Origin: Azospirillum ramasamyi
GTDB taxonomy: Bacteria; Pseudomonadota; Alphaproteobacteria; Azospirillales; Azospirillaceae
Reading direction: 5' to 3'
Assembly (NCBI RefSeq): GCF_003233655.1
Contig: NZ_CP029829.1
Span: 878,978-942,977 of the forward strand
DNA length: 64,000 bases
Shown here piece after piece: positions 28,585 to 36,777 of this stretch; the stretch's first letter is position 1; every line of letters begins with the position of its first letter. Made by a program: the position numbers and the translations under genes. The notes beneath the pieces are model-generated. The model did not search any database, had not been told where the DNA came from, and saw only the letters and a list, made by a program, of their open reading frames with translations.

Positions 28585-29760
28585 TCAGGCGCCGCAGGCC
28601 TCGACGAAGGACCTGGCGAAATGCGTCCAGGTCCGTTCGCCCTGGATGAAGGCGAGGGCGCGGTCGGCGCGGCGTTTCGCCTCCTCCCGGTCGGCATGGA
28701 TCGCTTCCAGATGAGCGACGAGCTCGTTGACCGAAGACTCCTTCCAGCCCTTGCGGTCGCCCTTGTGGAACAGCTGGGTCTGCTTCGTCAGCGGCCAGCA
28801 GCGCGGCTCCCCGGCCGAACCGATCAGGTCGAGATGGCCGGTGTTGGCCGACAGCACCACCGGGACGCCGCAGGCCATCGCCTCCATGGCGACGAGGTTG
28901 GTCGCGCCCTCGCACCGGTTGGGGAAGACCGCGGCATGGCAATCGGCCATCACGGCAGCGATGTTGGCGCGGCCGACGAGGCCGAGGTCGACCACCGATC
29001 CGGCGGGCAGGCCGTAATGCGCAGCCCACTCCACCACCTGCAGCCGTCCGTCCGGTCCGATGTTCGGCGGGGTGCGGGTCAGCTGCGATTCGGCGATGGT
29101 GAAGGCCGTTTGCGGCCAAGGGCTTTGCCATGCGGTGACGAGCAGTGCCTCCGGATGGCGCTGCTGGAAGGCGCGGAAGGCCATCAGCACGATGTCCTGT
29201 CCCTTGCGGTATTCCAGCTTCCCGCCTGAAAACACCACGAACCGGTCGCCGAAGCGCCCCGAGGGCGGCAACGGCCGCATCTCCGTCGGGTCGACGCCCT
29301 GGAATGCGAGGCCGACGGTGTCGAAGCCCTGTTCCAGCAGAAGGTCGCGGTTGTAGGTGGAATGCACCACGATGCGGTCGAAGGCGCGGGCGCGTGCCAG
29401 AACCTCGGCGCTGAAGTTCGTGTCCTCAAAGGCGATGACGCCGATGTTGCGTTGCCCGCGGAAGCGGCTGGAAGGCTCGCCGGCCGCGAACCCGTTGCCC
29501 AGTCCATGCAGGACGTCGGCATCCGGGATGAAGATGGTGCTGGCGCCGCAGGCGGCGGCGGCCTCCATGTAGCGGCGATGCTCGTCTTCCAGGGCCTGAA
29601 GCGCCGCCCTGTTCTCCGGCCGCAGGCTGTCCATCACCGGAGTGTCGAGCAACAGCGGGCGCATGCCCTGCGCTTCCAGGTACAGAGCGGTATGAACACC
29701 GACCAGCCCCCATCCATGGATCTCGGACAGCGGCCAGGTCAGGGCGAAACGGCGGGTCAT
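28585..29760 (-). CDS. Glycosyltransferase family 1/4 (GT-B fold)
   Basis: A 391-residue glycosyltransferase. The C-terminal nucleotide-sugar domain shows FVVFSGGKLEYRKGQDIVLM and the E-x7-E-like motif NRCEGATNLVAMEAMACGVPVV, typical of GT4 enzymes. The N-terminal half (WGLVGVHTALYLEAQG) is the acceptor domain. Donor and acceptor are unknown. It is 124 bp downstream of the degenerate PhoD-like gene on the same strand and converges with the TPR-methyltransferase, so the three may share a surface-glycan role (inference). Confidence 0.87.
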   Translation of the reverse strand: MTRRFALTWPLSEIHGWGLVGVHTALYLEAQGMRPLLLDTPVMDSLRPENRAALQALEDEHRRYMEAAAACGASTIFIPDADVLHGLGNGFAAGEPSSRFRGQRNIGVIAFEDTNFSAEVLARARAFDRIVVHSTYNRDLLLEQGFDTVGLAFQGVDPTEMRPLPPSGRFGDRFVVFSGGKLEYRKGQDIVLMAFRAFQQRHPEALLVTAWQSPWPQTAFTIAESQLTRTPPNIGPDGRLQVVEWAAHYGLPAGSVVDLGLVGRANIAAVMADCHAAVFPNRCEGATNLVAMEAMACGVPVVLSANTGHLDLIGSAGEPRCWPLTKQTQLFHKGDRKGWKESSVNELVAHLEAIHADREEAKRRADRALAFIQGERTWTHFARSFVEACGA

Positions 29761-29884
29761 GGCGGCCTGCGGAAAAGGGGTGGGGGCGGCAGCCTAGACG
29801 CGCGGAAGCAGGATTTTCAACCGGATATGCACGTTGAGCGCGGATAAGGAGCCGGCATGACGGCTGATTGGCTGCGGTGTCGCG

Positions 29885-31408
29885 CTAGATGGCCTGGGCG
29901 TAGCGGCCGGCGTCGGCGGGCAGGCACCAGCGGGCATGAAGCTGGCCCTTGCCGTCGAAGCTGCAGGCGATCCATCCCGCACCGTGCAGCAGCCGCCGGC
30001 CGCCGTTGGTGAAGGGCGGCATCTCGAACCGGTGGGCGGGCAGGGGGTGATCCGGCCGGGTCGCCAGCGGCTCCGCCAGCCGGGCACGCCAGCCCGGCCG
30101 GGCGGCGGCGGAGGGAGGGGCGGTGAAACGGGGGGCATAGAGCTGCCACATCTCCAGCCCGCCGCCGCGCAACACCCCCCGGCCGGCGGCGCCCGACAGG
30201 CCGCGCGAGGCGACGGTGATGCGGCAGCCGGTCCGCCGTGAAAAATCGGCGAGGCTGCGCAGCATCCGCTCCCATTCGGCATGGCGACCCGGCGCGGTCC
30301 AGTGATCGCCCAGCCCCCGCGCCAGACGGCGCTTCAGGGACGCCGGCAGCACCCCTCCCAGCCGGTCGAGCGCGGCTGCGGCGGGAACCAGCAGCGGAGT
30401 GCCGCTGACCAGGATCAGGTGCCGGCAAGCGGCGAAGCGGTCGAGCCAGGTCGGCAACAGGCTCCAGTCGCGCTCCGACAGGATGCGGCGGGCATTGCGG
30501 TCGGTCCACAGGTCGAGCGCCAGCAACCCGGCCTCTCCCATGATGAAGCCCTGCGCCAGCGTTCCGCAGGCGGCCCCCCACAGGCAATCGGGCGGAGAAT
30601 CGGCGACGGAGCCGGTTTGGAACAGTTGGGCCTGCCGGCGGGCCGCCACCAGCAGCGGGCGCAGGCTGCGCGAAGCGGAATCGCTGTCCTCCCGGCCGCC
30701 CCAGGCGCCGGCCAGCAGCCGGCCGAGGTCGGAGCCGTCCCACATCATCACCGAGGGGATCGAGGCCAGCACGGCCGCAGCCGCGGCACCGCTCCACCCG
30801 CGCAGCATGCGGTCGAACCCGGCTGACGCAAACTCCTCCGCCACGCTTGGCAGGGGCGGACCGAGCCGGCGGGCGGTGTCGCCCAACAGAGAGGCGGCCT
30901 GCGGGGCGGCAGCCAGCACGGCATCGCCATCGACCTGTCCTCCGGCCTGGACCAGCAGGTGGTAGCGGTCGGCGGCATGCCCGGCGAGGAGGTCGGACCA
31001 CAGTGCGGAGGGCGGCGGCGCCCCGCCATCCGCCCGGACGCCATCCACCCGGCCGCCGTTAGTGGCGCCGGTCAATCCGCTTCCGTACAGAATGGCCATG
31101 CGGGGGAATGAATGACGGCCCGGAACGACCACTGTCCAACTGGGTCCGTCGGGGAAGCCATAAGCGACATTGGTGTCGCGCATGCCGCGGGGAACGGCGA
31201 AATCGAAGCGCCAGACGTGGCGGCGGCGCCAGACCGTCAGGTGGCGGGGAGGAACCGGCAGGGTGACGCCGTCTACCCTCAGGTCGTCGGGTTCGACCTC
31301 CCCGTCCAGAACGAACAGCGCCGACAGCCACCAGCGGTCGCGCTGCTCACCTCGGAAATACAGGATGGGGCCGAGCAGGATGCTCGGCTCCGCTCTTCTG
31401 CGCGCCAT
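29885..31408 (-). CDS. PhoD-like metallophosphatase-domain protein with degenerate active site
   Basis: A 507-residue protein whose layout matches bacterial PhoD-like (alkaline phosphatase D-related) proteins: ALWSDLLAGHAADRYHLLVQ near 135-154, SIPSVMMWDGSD near 217-227, LALDLWTDRNARRIL and HLILVSGTPLL. In active members the two metal-site motifs read about GGDQIYAD and MMWDDHD. Here they are GGQVDGD and MMWDGSD, so the first Asp is Gln and Asp-His of the second is Gly-Ser. It is probably catalytically dead or altered. No signal peptide is seen. Its start is 92 bp downstream of the end of the anti-sigma-like gene. Confidence 0.7.
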   Translation of the reverse strand: MARRRAEPSILLGPILYFRGEQRDRWWLSALFVLDGEVEPDDLRVDGVTLPVPPRHLTVWRRRHVWRFDFAVPRGMRDTNVAYGFPDGPSWTVVVPGRHSFPRMAILYGSGLTGATNGGRVDGVRADGGAPPPSALWSDLLAGHAADRYHLLVQAGGQVDGDAVLAAAPQAASLLGDTARRLGPPLPSVAEEFASAGFDRMLRGWSGAAAAAVLASIPSVMMWDGSDLGRLLAGAWGGREDSDSASRSLRPLLVAARRQAQLFQTGSVADSPPDCLWGAACGTLAQGFIMGEAGLLALDLWTDRNARRILSERDWSLLPTWLDRFAACRHLILVSGTPLLVPAAAALDRLGGVLPASLKRRLARGLGDHWTAPGRHAEWERMLRSLADFSRRTGCRITVASRGLSGAAGRGVLRGGGLEMWQLYAPRFTAPPSAAARPGWRARLAEPLATRPDHPLPAHRFEMPPFTNGGRRLLHGAGWIACSFDGKGQLHARWCLPADAGRYAQAI

Positions 31409-31500
31409 GCCTCATCCGTCCGAAACGCCCCCAAAAAGGGGAGCATCACCGCATCCCATAGCGCATGGCGCTGCGGAACGGAGAGGAAAATCGCAAGGGA

Positions 31501-31725
31501 TCAGCCTTTCCGCTTGCGCAGCAACTCCAGCATGCGGGAAGGAACCTGTTCGTGCAGGACCGGGTCATACAGGCGATGAAGCTCCTCCACGTGCTGGCGA
31601 TGCTGGGCGAGCAGCGCCTTCGCGTCGGGATCGCTCTCGACCACGCTCTCGAATTCCGTGCGCTCCCGCTCGTCGAGGGCGCCGTCCAGATAGGCGTTGA
31701 TATCGGTCATCGTCACACGCTTCAT
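31501..31725 (-). CDS. Truncated anti-sigma-factor-like protein (cytosolic domain only)
   Basis: A 74-residue protein matching the N-terminal cytosolic part of anti-sigma factors of the RsiW-like superfamily: TDINAYLDGALDERERTEFE, then SDPDAKALLAQHRQHVEELH and LYDPVLHEQVPSRM, a characteristic end of this segment. The usual HxxxCxxC zinc site and the transmembrane helix and periplasmic domain are absent, and the frame ends in KRKG. It could be a soluble anti-sigma factor or a remnant. The nearest ECF sigma gene is 3.3 kb away on the same strand. ATG at residue 6 is an alternative start. Confidence 0.72.
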   Translation of the reverse strand: MKRVTMTDINAYLDGALDERERTEFESVVESDPDAKALLAQHRQHVEELHRLYDPVLHEQVPSRMLELLRKRKG

Positions 31726-32079
31726 CTCTGTCGTTCCCGGATGGGTCGCGGGGGTTTTTCCCCTGGGACACGATCAACCGTGACACGTCCGGTGGCTCCA
31801 CCGTTCCCGGAAAGATCGGCCGAAAGGACGTCTACCCGTTCTTATGGGCATGATCCTCGGCCATAACCAGTCCGACAAACGGCGCGATCACTGCTCCCTT
31901 TCGAGGCGAGCAATCCGGCACCGCCATCCTCTTTCGCGTCGCCCGGCCAAGTAACAGGACGGTATCGCGGATTGTTCCAGCCGGCGGCGAGCCGGAACGC
32001 GACGCAATCGGGGCTGTTGTGATTGTGCAACGCGACCCATCCGCGCCCCGTCAGGGGTACTGTGAAAGGAGAATTGCCC
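31726..32079. other. Divergent intergenic region between anti-sigma-like and SDR genes
   Basis: About 350 bp with no convincing gene. It contains the candidate EcfG-type promoter at 31994-32018 towards the SDR gene. No matching element was found for the minus-strand gene. Confidence 0.45.
31994..32018 (+). promoter_or_regulatory. Candidate EcfG (general stress) promoter for the SDR gene
   Basis: GGAAC, 16 bp, TGTT differs by one base from the alphaproteobacterial general stress promoter GGAAC-N16/17-CGTT. It is 62 bp upstream of the GTG start of the SDR gene, whose YghA-type family is often stress-induced. Confidence 0.5.
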
Positions 32080-32940
32080 GTGGCTCAGCAGGAGAGCAGG
32101 CAGCCGCCGCAGCACCAGGACAGCCGGCCCGGCCATCAGGCGCCGATGAATCCCCAGCCGTCGGAAACCCGCCCCGGCTACCGCGGCAGCGGCAAGCTGC
32201 GCGACAAGGTGGCGCTGATCACCGGCGGCGACAGCGGCATCGGCCGCGCCATCGCCGTACTGTACGCCCGCGAGGGCGCCAAGGTCGGCATCCTGTACCT
32301 GAACGAGGATGAAGACGCCCGCGAGACCCGCCGGCTGGTCGAGGCGGAGGGCCAGCCCTGCACCATCCTGAGCGGCGACGTCGGTCAGGAGGAAACCTGC
32401 CGCAAAGCGGTGGAAAGCATGGTCGGCGAGTATGGTCGCATCGACATCCTGATCAACAACGCGGCCGAACAGCACCCGCAGGACTCGATCGAGGACATCA
32501 CCGCCGAACAGCTGGAGCGTACCTTCCGTACCAACATCTTCGGGCAGTTCTTCATGGTGAAGGCCGCCCTGCCGCACATGCACGAGGGCGCATGCATCAT
32601 CAACACCACCTCGGTCACCGCCTATAAGGGCAGCCCGCAGCTGCTGGACTATTCGGCGACCAAGGGCGCCATCGTCGCCTTCACCCGGTCGCTGTCGATG
32701 GCGCTGGCCGACCGCGGCATCCGCGTCAACGCGGTGGCGCCGGGGCCGATCTGGACCCCGCTGATCCCTTCGACCTTCGACGAGGAGAAGGTCGAGAATT
32801 TCGGCGGCAACGTGCCCATGAAGCGGGCCGGCCAGCCGGACGAGGTGGCGCCGTCCTTCGTCTTCCTGGCGTCGGACGACTCTTCCTATATGTCGGGCCA
32901 GGTCCTGCACCCGAACGGCGGAACGGTGGTCAACGGCTAA
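32080..32940 (+). CDS. YghA-type SDR family oxidoreductase
   Basis: A 286-residue short-chain dehydrogenase with a hydrophilic Gln/Pro-rich N-terminal extension of about 40 residues, as in E. coli YghA and Bacillus general stress protein 39-like proteins. The NAD(P) site is VALITGGDSGIGRAIAVLYA, the structural motif NNAAEQ, and the catalytic YSATKGA with Ser in TTSVTAYKG. The substrate is unknown; family members reduce aldehydes. GTG 32080 is chosen because AGGAG precedes it at 8-bp spacing. A strong bidirectional terminator follows. Confidence 0.92.
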   Translation: MAQQESRQPPQHQDSRPGHQAPMNPQPSETRPGYRGSGKLRDKVALITGGDSGIGRAIAVLYAREGAKVGILYLNEDEDARETRRLVEAEGQPCTILSGDVGQEETCRKAVESMVGEYGRIDILINNAAEQHPQDSIEDITAEQLERTFRTNIFGQFFMVKAALPHMHEGACIINTTSVTAYKGSPQLLDYSATKGAIVAFTRSLSMALADRGIRVNAVAPGPIWTPLIPSTFDEEKVENFGGNVPMKRAGQPDEVAPSFVFLASDDSSYMSGQVLHPNGGTVVNG

Positions 32941-32963
32941 CGCCCACCGGCAAGGCGAAAAAA

Positions 32964-32998
32964 GGCCCGCCGCGCTCATCCGGCGCGGCGGGCCTTTT
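32964..32998. terminator. Bidirectional terminator between SDR and chemoreceptor genes
   Basis: A 12-bp perfect stem (32964-32975 and 32983-32994) is preceded by a run of six A and followed by TTTTCTT, so it can stop transcription from both converging genes. Confidence 0.9.
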
Positions 32999-33013
32999 CT
33001 TCGTGCGATTGGG

Positions 33014-34705
33014 TCAGGCCGCGCGGATGCGGGCAACGAAGGCGTTCACCGACTCGCTCAGGCTCTGCGCCTGCGTGCCGAGGCTGCCGGCGGCGTGGAG
33101 CACTTCGGTCGCGGCCCGCCCGGCCTCCTGCGAGGCGTCGTTGACGCCCGTGATGCTGCGCGATACCTCCGCCGTCCCCTGGGCCGCCTGCTGGACATTG
33201 CGGGAGATCTCGCCGGTGGCGGCGGTCTGCTCCTCCACCGCGGAGGCGATGGAGGTGGCGATCTGGTTGACCTGCTGGACCGTGTCGGCGATGCCCCGGA
33301 TTGCGCCGACGGCACCATGCGTCTCCTTCTGGATCGCCTGGATCTGGCCGGAGATTTCCTCGGTGGCCCGCGCGGTCTGGTTGGCGAGGCTCTTCACCTC
33401 GCTGGCGACGACTGCGAAGCCCTTGCCGGCCTCACCGGCGCGCGCCGCCTCGATGGTGGCGTTCAGCGCCAGAAGATTGGTCTGGCTGGCGATCTCCTGG
33501 ATCAGCTGCACGACGCTGCCGATCCGTTCGGCCGCCTGAGCCAGGCTTTCCACGGTGTCGTTGGTGCGCTGCGCCTCGTCCACCGCGGAACGGCTCATGC
33601 GGGTGGCGGATTCCAGCTGGCGGGCGATCTCGCTGATGGAACTCGCCAGTTCCTCGGCGGCGGAGGCCACCGTCTGGACATTGCTGAGGGTCTGGTCGCT
33701 GGCCGCGGCGACGGAGGCGGCCTGACGCGTCGTCTCCTCGGCGGTGGACGACATGCTCTCCGCATTGCTCTGCAGTTGGGTGGCGGCGGAGGACACCGCG
33801 CCGACCACGCCCTGCACGCTCGACTCGAAGCTGTCGGCCAGGGCGTTCAGCGTCCGGACCTTCTCCGCGGCGGTTCGGGCTTCGGCCTCCTTGGCCTCCT
33901 GCTCCATGCGGCGGTTGTTGAGGAGGTTCTGCTTGAAGACCTCCACCGTGCGGGCCATCGACCCGACCTCGTCCCCGCGATCGGCCCCGGTGACCGTCAC
34001 GGTCGCGTCGCCCTTGGCCAACTTCTCCATCACGTCGTTCAGTTCCGTGATCGGGCGGCGGATGCCGACGACGGCGATGACGACCGAGGTAGCGACGACA
34101 AGGAGAATGGCGACGATCATTCCGCCGATCGCCCAAGTAATGACGGCATCGGCCTCAACACTGAGCTGGCCGGCAGACTGCTGAACACCCGCATTCACCT
34201 CGTCCGCCAGTTTCGCGGCGATGTTGAATGTCTCCACCACCAGCGGGCGGCAGTCCATGGCATACAGGACGGTGGCGCCGACATGGTCACCCTTCTCCTT
34301 GAACGCCAGAACGCTGGGCAGGGTGCGCCCGATGGATTCCAACATTTCGGACATCCGGGCGACGGCAGCCGCCGACTCCGGCTTGGCCAGACGCGTCACG
34401 ACGGCATTGGACTCCACGATCCCTGCCTGGATTCCGCTTAGCGTCTTTATGAGCGGAGGCAGTTCTGCCAAATCCTGAACCAGCAGCATGCTGTTCATGA
34501 AGCGGCCGAGATTCGCGACGTCGCCGCGCATCCGTTCGACCTTCTGGGCGAATTCGATATCCTTGGCGATCAGGTCGGAATAATTTCCGTCCACGCGGTT
34601 CATCGTATTGGCCATGAAGGCGGCTGATCCGACCGCCACCGCACTGAGAAGAAACACGACAAAATAGATCTTCGGGCCGATCCCGATTCGCGACAACGGA
34701 TTCAT
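33014..34705 (-). CDS. Methyl-accepting chemotaxis protein
   Basis: A 563-residue inner-membrane chemoreceptor. It has one transmembrane helix at about residues 10-32, a periplasmic helical-bundle sensor (about 33-185), a second helix at about 190-215, a HAMP domain ([21 protein letters not shown]), and a signalling domain with the invariant hairpin tip [33 protein letters not shown]. The ligand is not evident. The C-terminus lacks the NWETF-type CheR-binding pentapeptide. ATG 34705 ([10 protein letters not shown]) fits the membrane topology better than an upstream TTG at 34765. A strong terminator lies just past its stop. Confidence 0.95.
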   Translation of the reverse strand: MNPLSRIGIGPKIYFVVFLLSAVAVGSAAFMANTMNRVDGNYSDLIAKDIEFAQKVERMRGDVANLGRFMNSMLLVQDLAELPPLIKTLSGIQAGIVESNAVVTRLAKPESAAAVARMSEMLESIGRTLPSVLAFKEKGDHVGATVLYAMDCRPLVVETFNIAAKLADEVNAGVQQSAGQLSVEADAVITWAIGGMIVAILLVVATSVVIAVVGIRRPITELNDVMEKLAKGDATVTVTGADRGDEVGSMARTVEVFKQNLLNNRRMEQEAKEAEARTAAEKVRTLNALADSFESSVQGVVGAVSSAATQLQSNAESMSSTAEETTRQAASVAAASDQTLSNVQTVASAAEELASSISEIARQLESATRMSRSAVDEAQRTNDTVESLAQAAERIGSVVQLIQEIASQTNLLALNATIEAARAGEAGKGFAVVASEVKSLANQTARATEEISGQIQAIQKETHGAVGAIRGIADTVQQVNQIATSIASAVEEQTAATGEISRNVQQAAQGTAEVSRSITGVNDASQEAGRAATEVLHAAGSLGTQAQSLSESVNAFVARIRAA

Positions 34706-35068
34706 TGCTACCACCCACACTTTGCCCAACTGATTTTTTCCGGGTGCGATCGATGCGAGGCTCAATCGAATCGCAGAGGGTGAATGTATAGAAGCTTATC
34801 ATATGAAAAATGACTTAACAGATCGGCTGTCTGGCAGATCGCTACAGGTTTTTTGAACGCCAAACATCTCCGAGATAACTCGCAACATTTTGATAATAGT
34901 GCGATACCCGCTTTAGGTGTGCTGGCTTTAGTTAAATTCTCGGCAAGCGCAGACGAGATATTGTTCCTTCAGGTGCGTGACCTTGTGCCCGCAAGCATGC
35001 ACCCCCCGCAACAGGTTGCGGAGGGTGCATGGTGCTGCCGGACAGGACCGGCCGCGGAGGGGAAGGGA
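34706..35068. other. AT-rich region between chemoreceptor and sigma-factor genes
   Basis: About 360 bp, with a marked drop in GC from 34765 to 34980. It probably holds the chemoreceptor promoter. No gene was found. A long hairpin is at 34996-35031. Confidence 0.45.
34996..35031. terminator. 17-bp near-perfect hairpin downstream of the ECF sigma gene
   Basis: Arms 34996-35012 and 35015-35031 pair with one mismatch and a 2-base loop, 38 bp past the sigma-factor stop. There is no T-run on the minus strand, so it may be a terminator or a stabilising 3' structure. Confidence 0.5.
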
Positions 35069-35548
35069 TCAGGCGGTCATCAGGTTGTTCAGCCGTTCCC
35101 GCGCACGGCACAGGCGGGACCGGATGGTGCCGATGGAGACGTTCAGCGTTTCCGCCGCCTCCTGATAGGGACGGCCTTCGATGGCGACCAGTTTCACCAC
35201 CTTGCGCTGGCTGGGGGTGAGGGAGGAAAAGGCGCGGTCGACGTCGCGGAAGACCAGACGCGACATCTGCGCCGCATCGACGGACATGGCGCCGTCCCAC
35301 AGTTCCACCTTCGTCACATGGCGGTCGCGCTGCAGGTTGTTGAAATGGAGGTTCTTCAGCATGGTGGTCAACCACGCCTGCATATTCGTGCCCGGTTCGA
35401 AACGATGCTGCCGTGAAAGGGCGCGTGCCAGGCAGTCCTGCAGCAGGTCCTCTGCGGCGTTGGCGTCGCGGGTCAGTTTGCAGGCATAGCGCTGCAGGTT
35501 CGGCATGCAGCGGATCAGTTCGTTTTCGAACGAGTACGCCATGGTCAT
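35069..35548 (-). CDS. ECF-type RNA polymerase sigma factor
   Basis: A sigma-70-family factor of about 159 residues with region 2 (RYACKLTRDANAAEDLLQDCLARAL, then GTNMQAWLTTMLKNLHFN) and region 4 (LTPSQRKVVKLVAIEGRPYQEAAETLNVSIGTIRSRL). Regions 1 and 3 are absent, as in ECF factors. It resembles the EcfG-like or small PhyR-linked groups, but no phyR or nepR is adjacent. GGAGGAAGG precedes ATG 35548; ATG 35542 is almost equally good. A consensus EcfG promoter lies about 350 bp upstream, so the gene may be part of the general stress cascade. Confidence 0.9.
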   Translation of the reverse strand: MTMAYSFENELIRCMPNLQRYACKLTRDANAAEDLLQDCLARALSRQHRFEPGTNMQAWLTTMLKNLHFNNLQRDRHVTKVELWDGAMSVDAAQMSRLVFRDVDRAFSSLTPSQRKVVKLVAIEGRPYQEAAETLNVSIGTIRSRLCRARERLNNLMTA

Positions 35549-36037
35549 TCCTTCCTCCACGGTCTGGTCGCCCCGGCCGGCCGGTTGAGCGGCGGCGCCC
35601 TTCTATCGGCGGCGGGGCGCAAAGCAGGGACGGCGTTTGCTGTTCCGGCGCGCGAGGGGGGCGCAGCCGGTTCGAATGGCTGAGGATCGAAGCTGTTATT
35701 GGTTCTGCGGCGTCAGGCGGTCCGACGGGATGCCATATGCCGGCCCGTCATCGGGTTGCCCGTCATGGAATTCTGGCCGGCACTCTCTTGGACACCCCCT
35801 GCGGCGATCTCACAGGGATATCTCGGTACGATCCGGTCGGCGGTGGCGTCATTGCGGCGGTCCCGTTGTTGCCCGTCGTTGATCGTGTCGGGTGCTAAAC
35901 GCGCCGTGCGCCGCGGATGTTCCACCGCAGGATTCGGAAAGAGTGACATCGGTGGCAGATCGCGGAGATTCCGGCTGCGCCCCAGCTTGCGGGGCTTACC
36001 ACCATCGAACGCGCCGATTGGTGCCGGAACGCAACAG
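35549..36037. other. 490-bp region between GNAT and ECF genes with a long leader
   Basis: No credible protein gene on either strand; frames here are rich in Arg/Pro and look like noise. The minus-strand EcfG promoter at 35898-35923 implies a leader of roughly 330-350 nt before the sigma gene, which could hold an RNA regulator or an unseen small ORF. Confidence 0.5.
35898..35923 (-). promoter_or_regulatory. Consensus EcfG (general stress) promoter
   Basis: On the minus strand, GGAAC (35923-35919), 17 bp, CGTT (35901-35898) is an exact match to the alphaproteobacterial EcfG consensus. It points towards the ECF sigma gene at 35548, and no other minus-strand gene lies between them. Confidence 0.7.
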
Positions 36038-36586
36038 TCAGGAGGCCGCCGGGGAGGGCGTCTGCAGGGGCTTTTCCAGGCGCAGCGCCGCCATGTCGTC
36101 CTCGTAATAGGCGGGATACACCGCGAAGCGGCGGTAGCCGGCGGCGGTGTAGAGGGCGATCGCCGCCGCATTGTCCGCCCTGACTTCCAGCCGCAACCCG
36201 GCGCAGCCATGGGCCGCAGCGGCATCCTCCAGCGCCGACAGCAGGCGGCGGGCGATGCCCCGGCCCCGGTTGCCCGGTTCCACGGCGAAGGAGGTTAGGC
36301 GGGCGAGGGACGTTCCGGCGTGAAAGCCCAGCACGCCGTAGGCCACCGGCCGGCGCCCGTCGCCGGGAGGGTGACCGCCCGATTGGCAATTGCCCACTTG
36401 GCAGTCGGCCACAAGGACCACACCTTTTGCTTTCAGGATTGCATAGCGGAAGTTGCGGCGCGTCATCCGGTCGGTCGCGAAGCTCTGCTCCTCGATCGCC
36501 AGCAACGCGGGGATGTCGGCCGCTTTGGCGCGGCGGATGACGATGCATGTTGCATCGCAGTGGACAGGAGCGATTTCGTGACGCAT
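36038..36586 (-). CDS. GNAT family N-acetyltransferase (RimI-like)
   Basis: A 182-residue acyltransferase. The CoA loop is VEPGNRGRGIARRLLSAL and the following strand/helix LRLEVRADNAAAIALYTAAGYRR is typical of RimI-type N-terminal or side-chain acetylases. An insertion QVGNCQSGGHPPGDGRR near residues 63-80 interrupts the usual beta3-beta4 turn and is not typical. The target is unknown. It is divergent from glgP. No clear ribosome binding site precedes the ATG at 36586, so the start is uncertain. Confidence 0.82.
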   Translation of the reverse strand: MRHEIAPVHCDATCIVIRRAKAADIPALLAIEEQSFATDRMTRRNFRYAILKAKGVVLVADCQVGNCQSGGHPPGDGRRPVAYGVLGFHAGTSLARLTSFAVEPGNRGRGIARRLLSALEDAAAAHGCAGLRLEVRADNAAAIALYTAAGYRRFAVYPAYYEDDMAALRLEKPLQTPSPAAS

Positions 36587-36777
36587 CGTTGACGGGAATA
36601 TGGGGAGGGGATGCCACTTTACCCCCTTTTACCACAGTGAATAGACAGTATGCTCCTAGTGGGGGAAAGCTTTGTTTAACCAACAGTGCCGACACTTCGC
36701 CCCATGTTGGCCCCCCTTTGGAGCACTGTCCTTCCAGCCGCCCGCTCCCATTGGCCTTTCAACCAGAAAGTCAGGAC

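Noticed and set aside
29857..29990. ATG with AAGGAG upstream in the gap after the PhoD-like gene
   Set aside because: The frame runs antisense into the PhoD-like gene, and its product is short, basic and motif-free.
35655..35685. tRNA-like GGTTCGAA sequence
   Set aside because: The T-loop-like string is not followed by a matching arm or acceptor stem, and no anticodon arm can be folded upstream.
35413..36298. Overlapping plus-strand frames of 160-200 codons around the ECF and GNAT genes
   Set aside because: They run antisense through two well-supported genes and have no domain signature.
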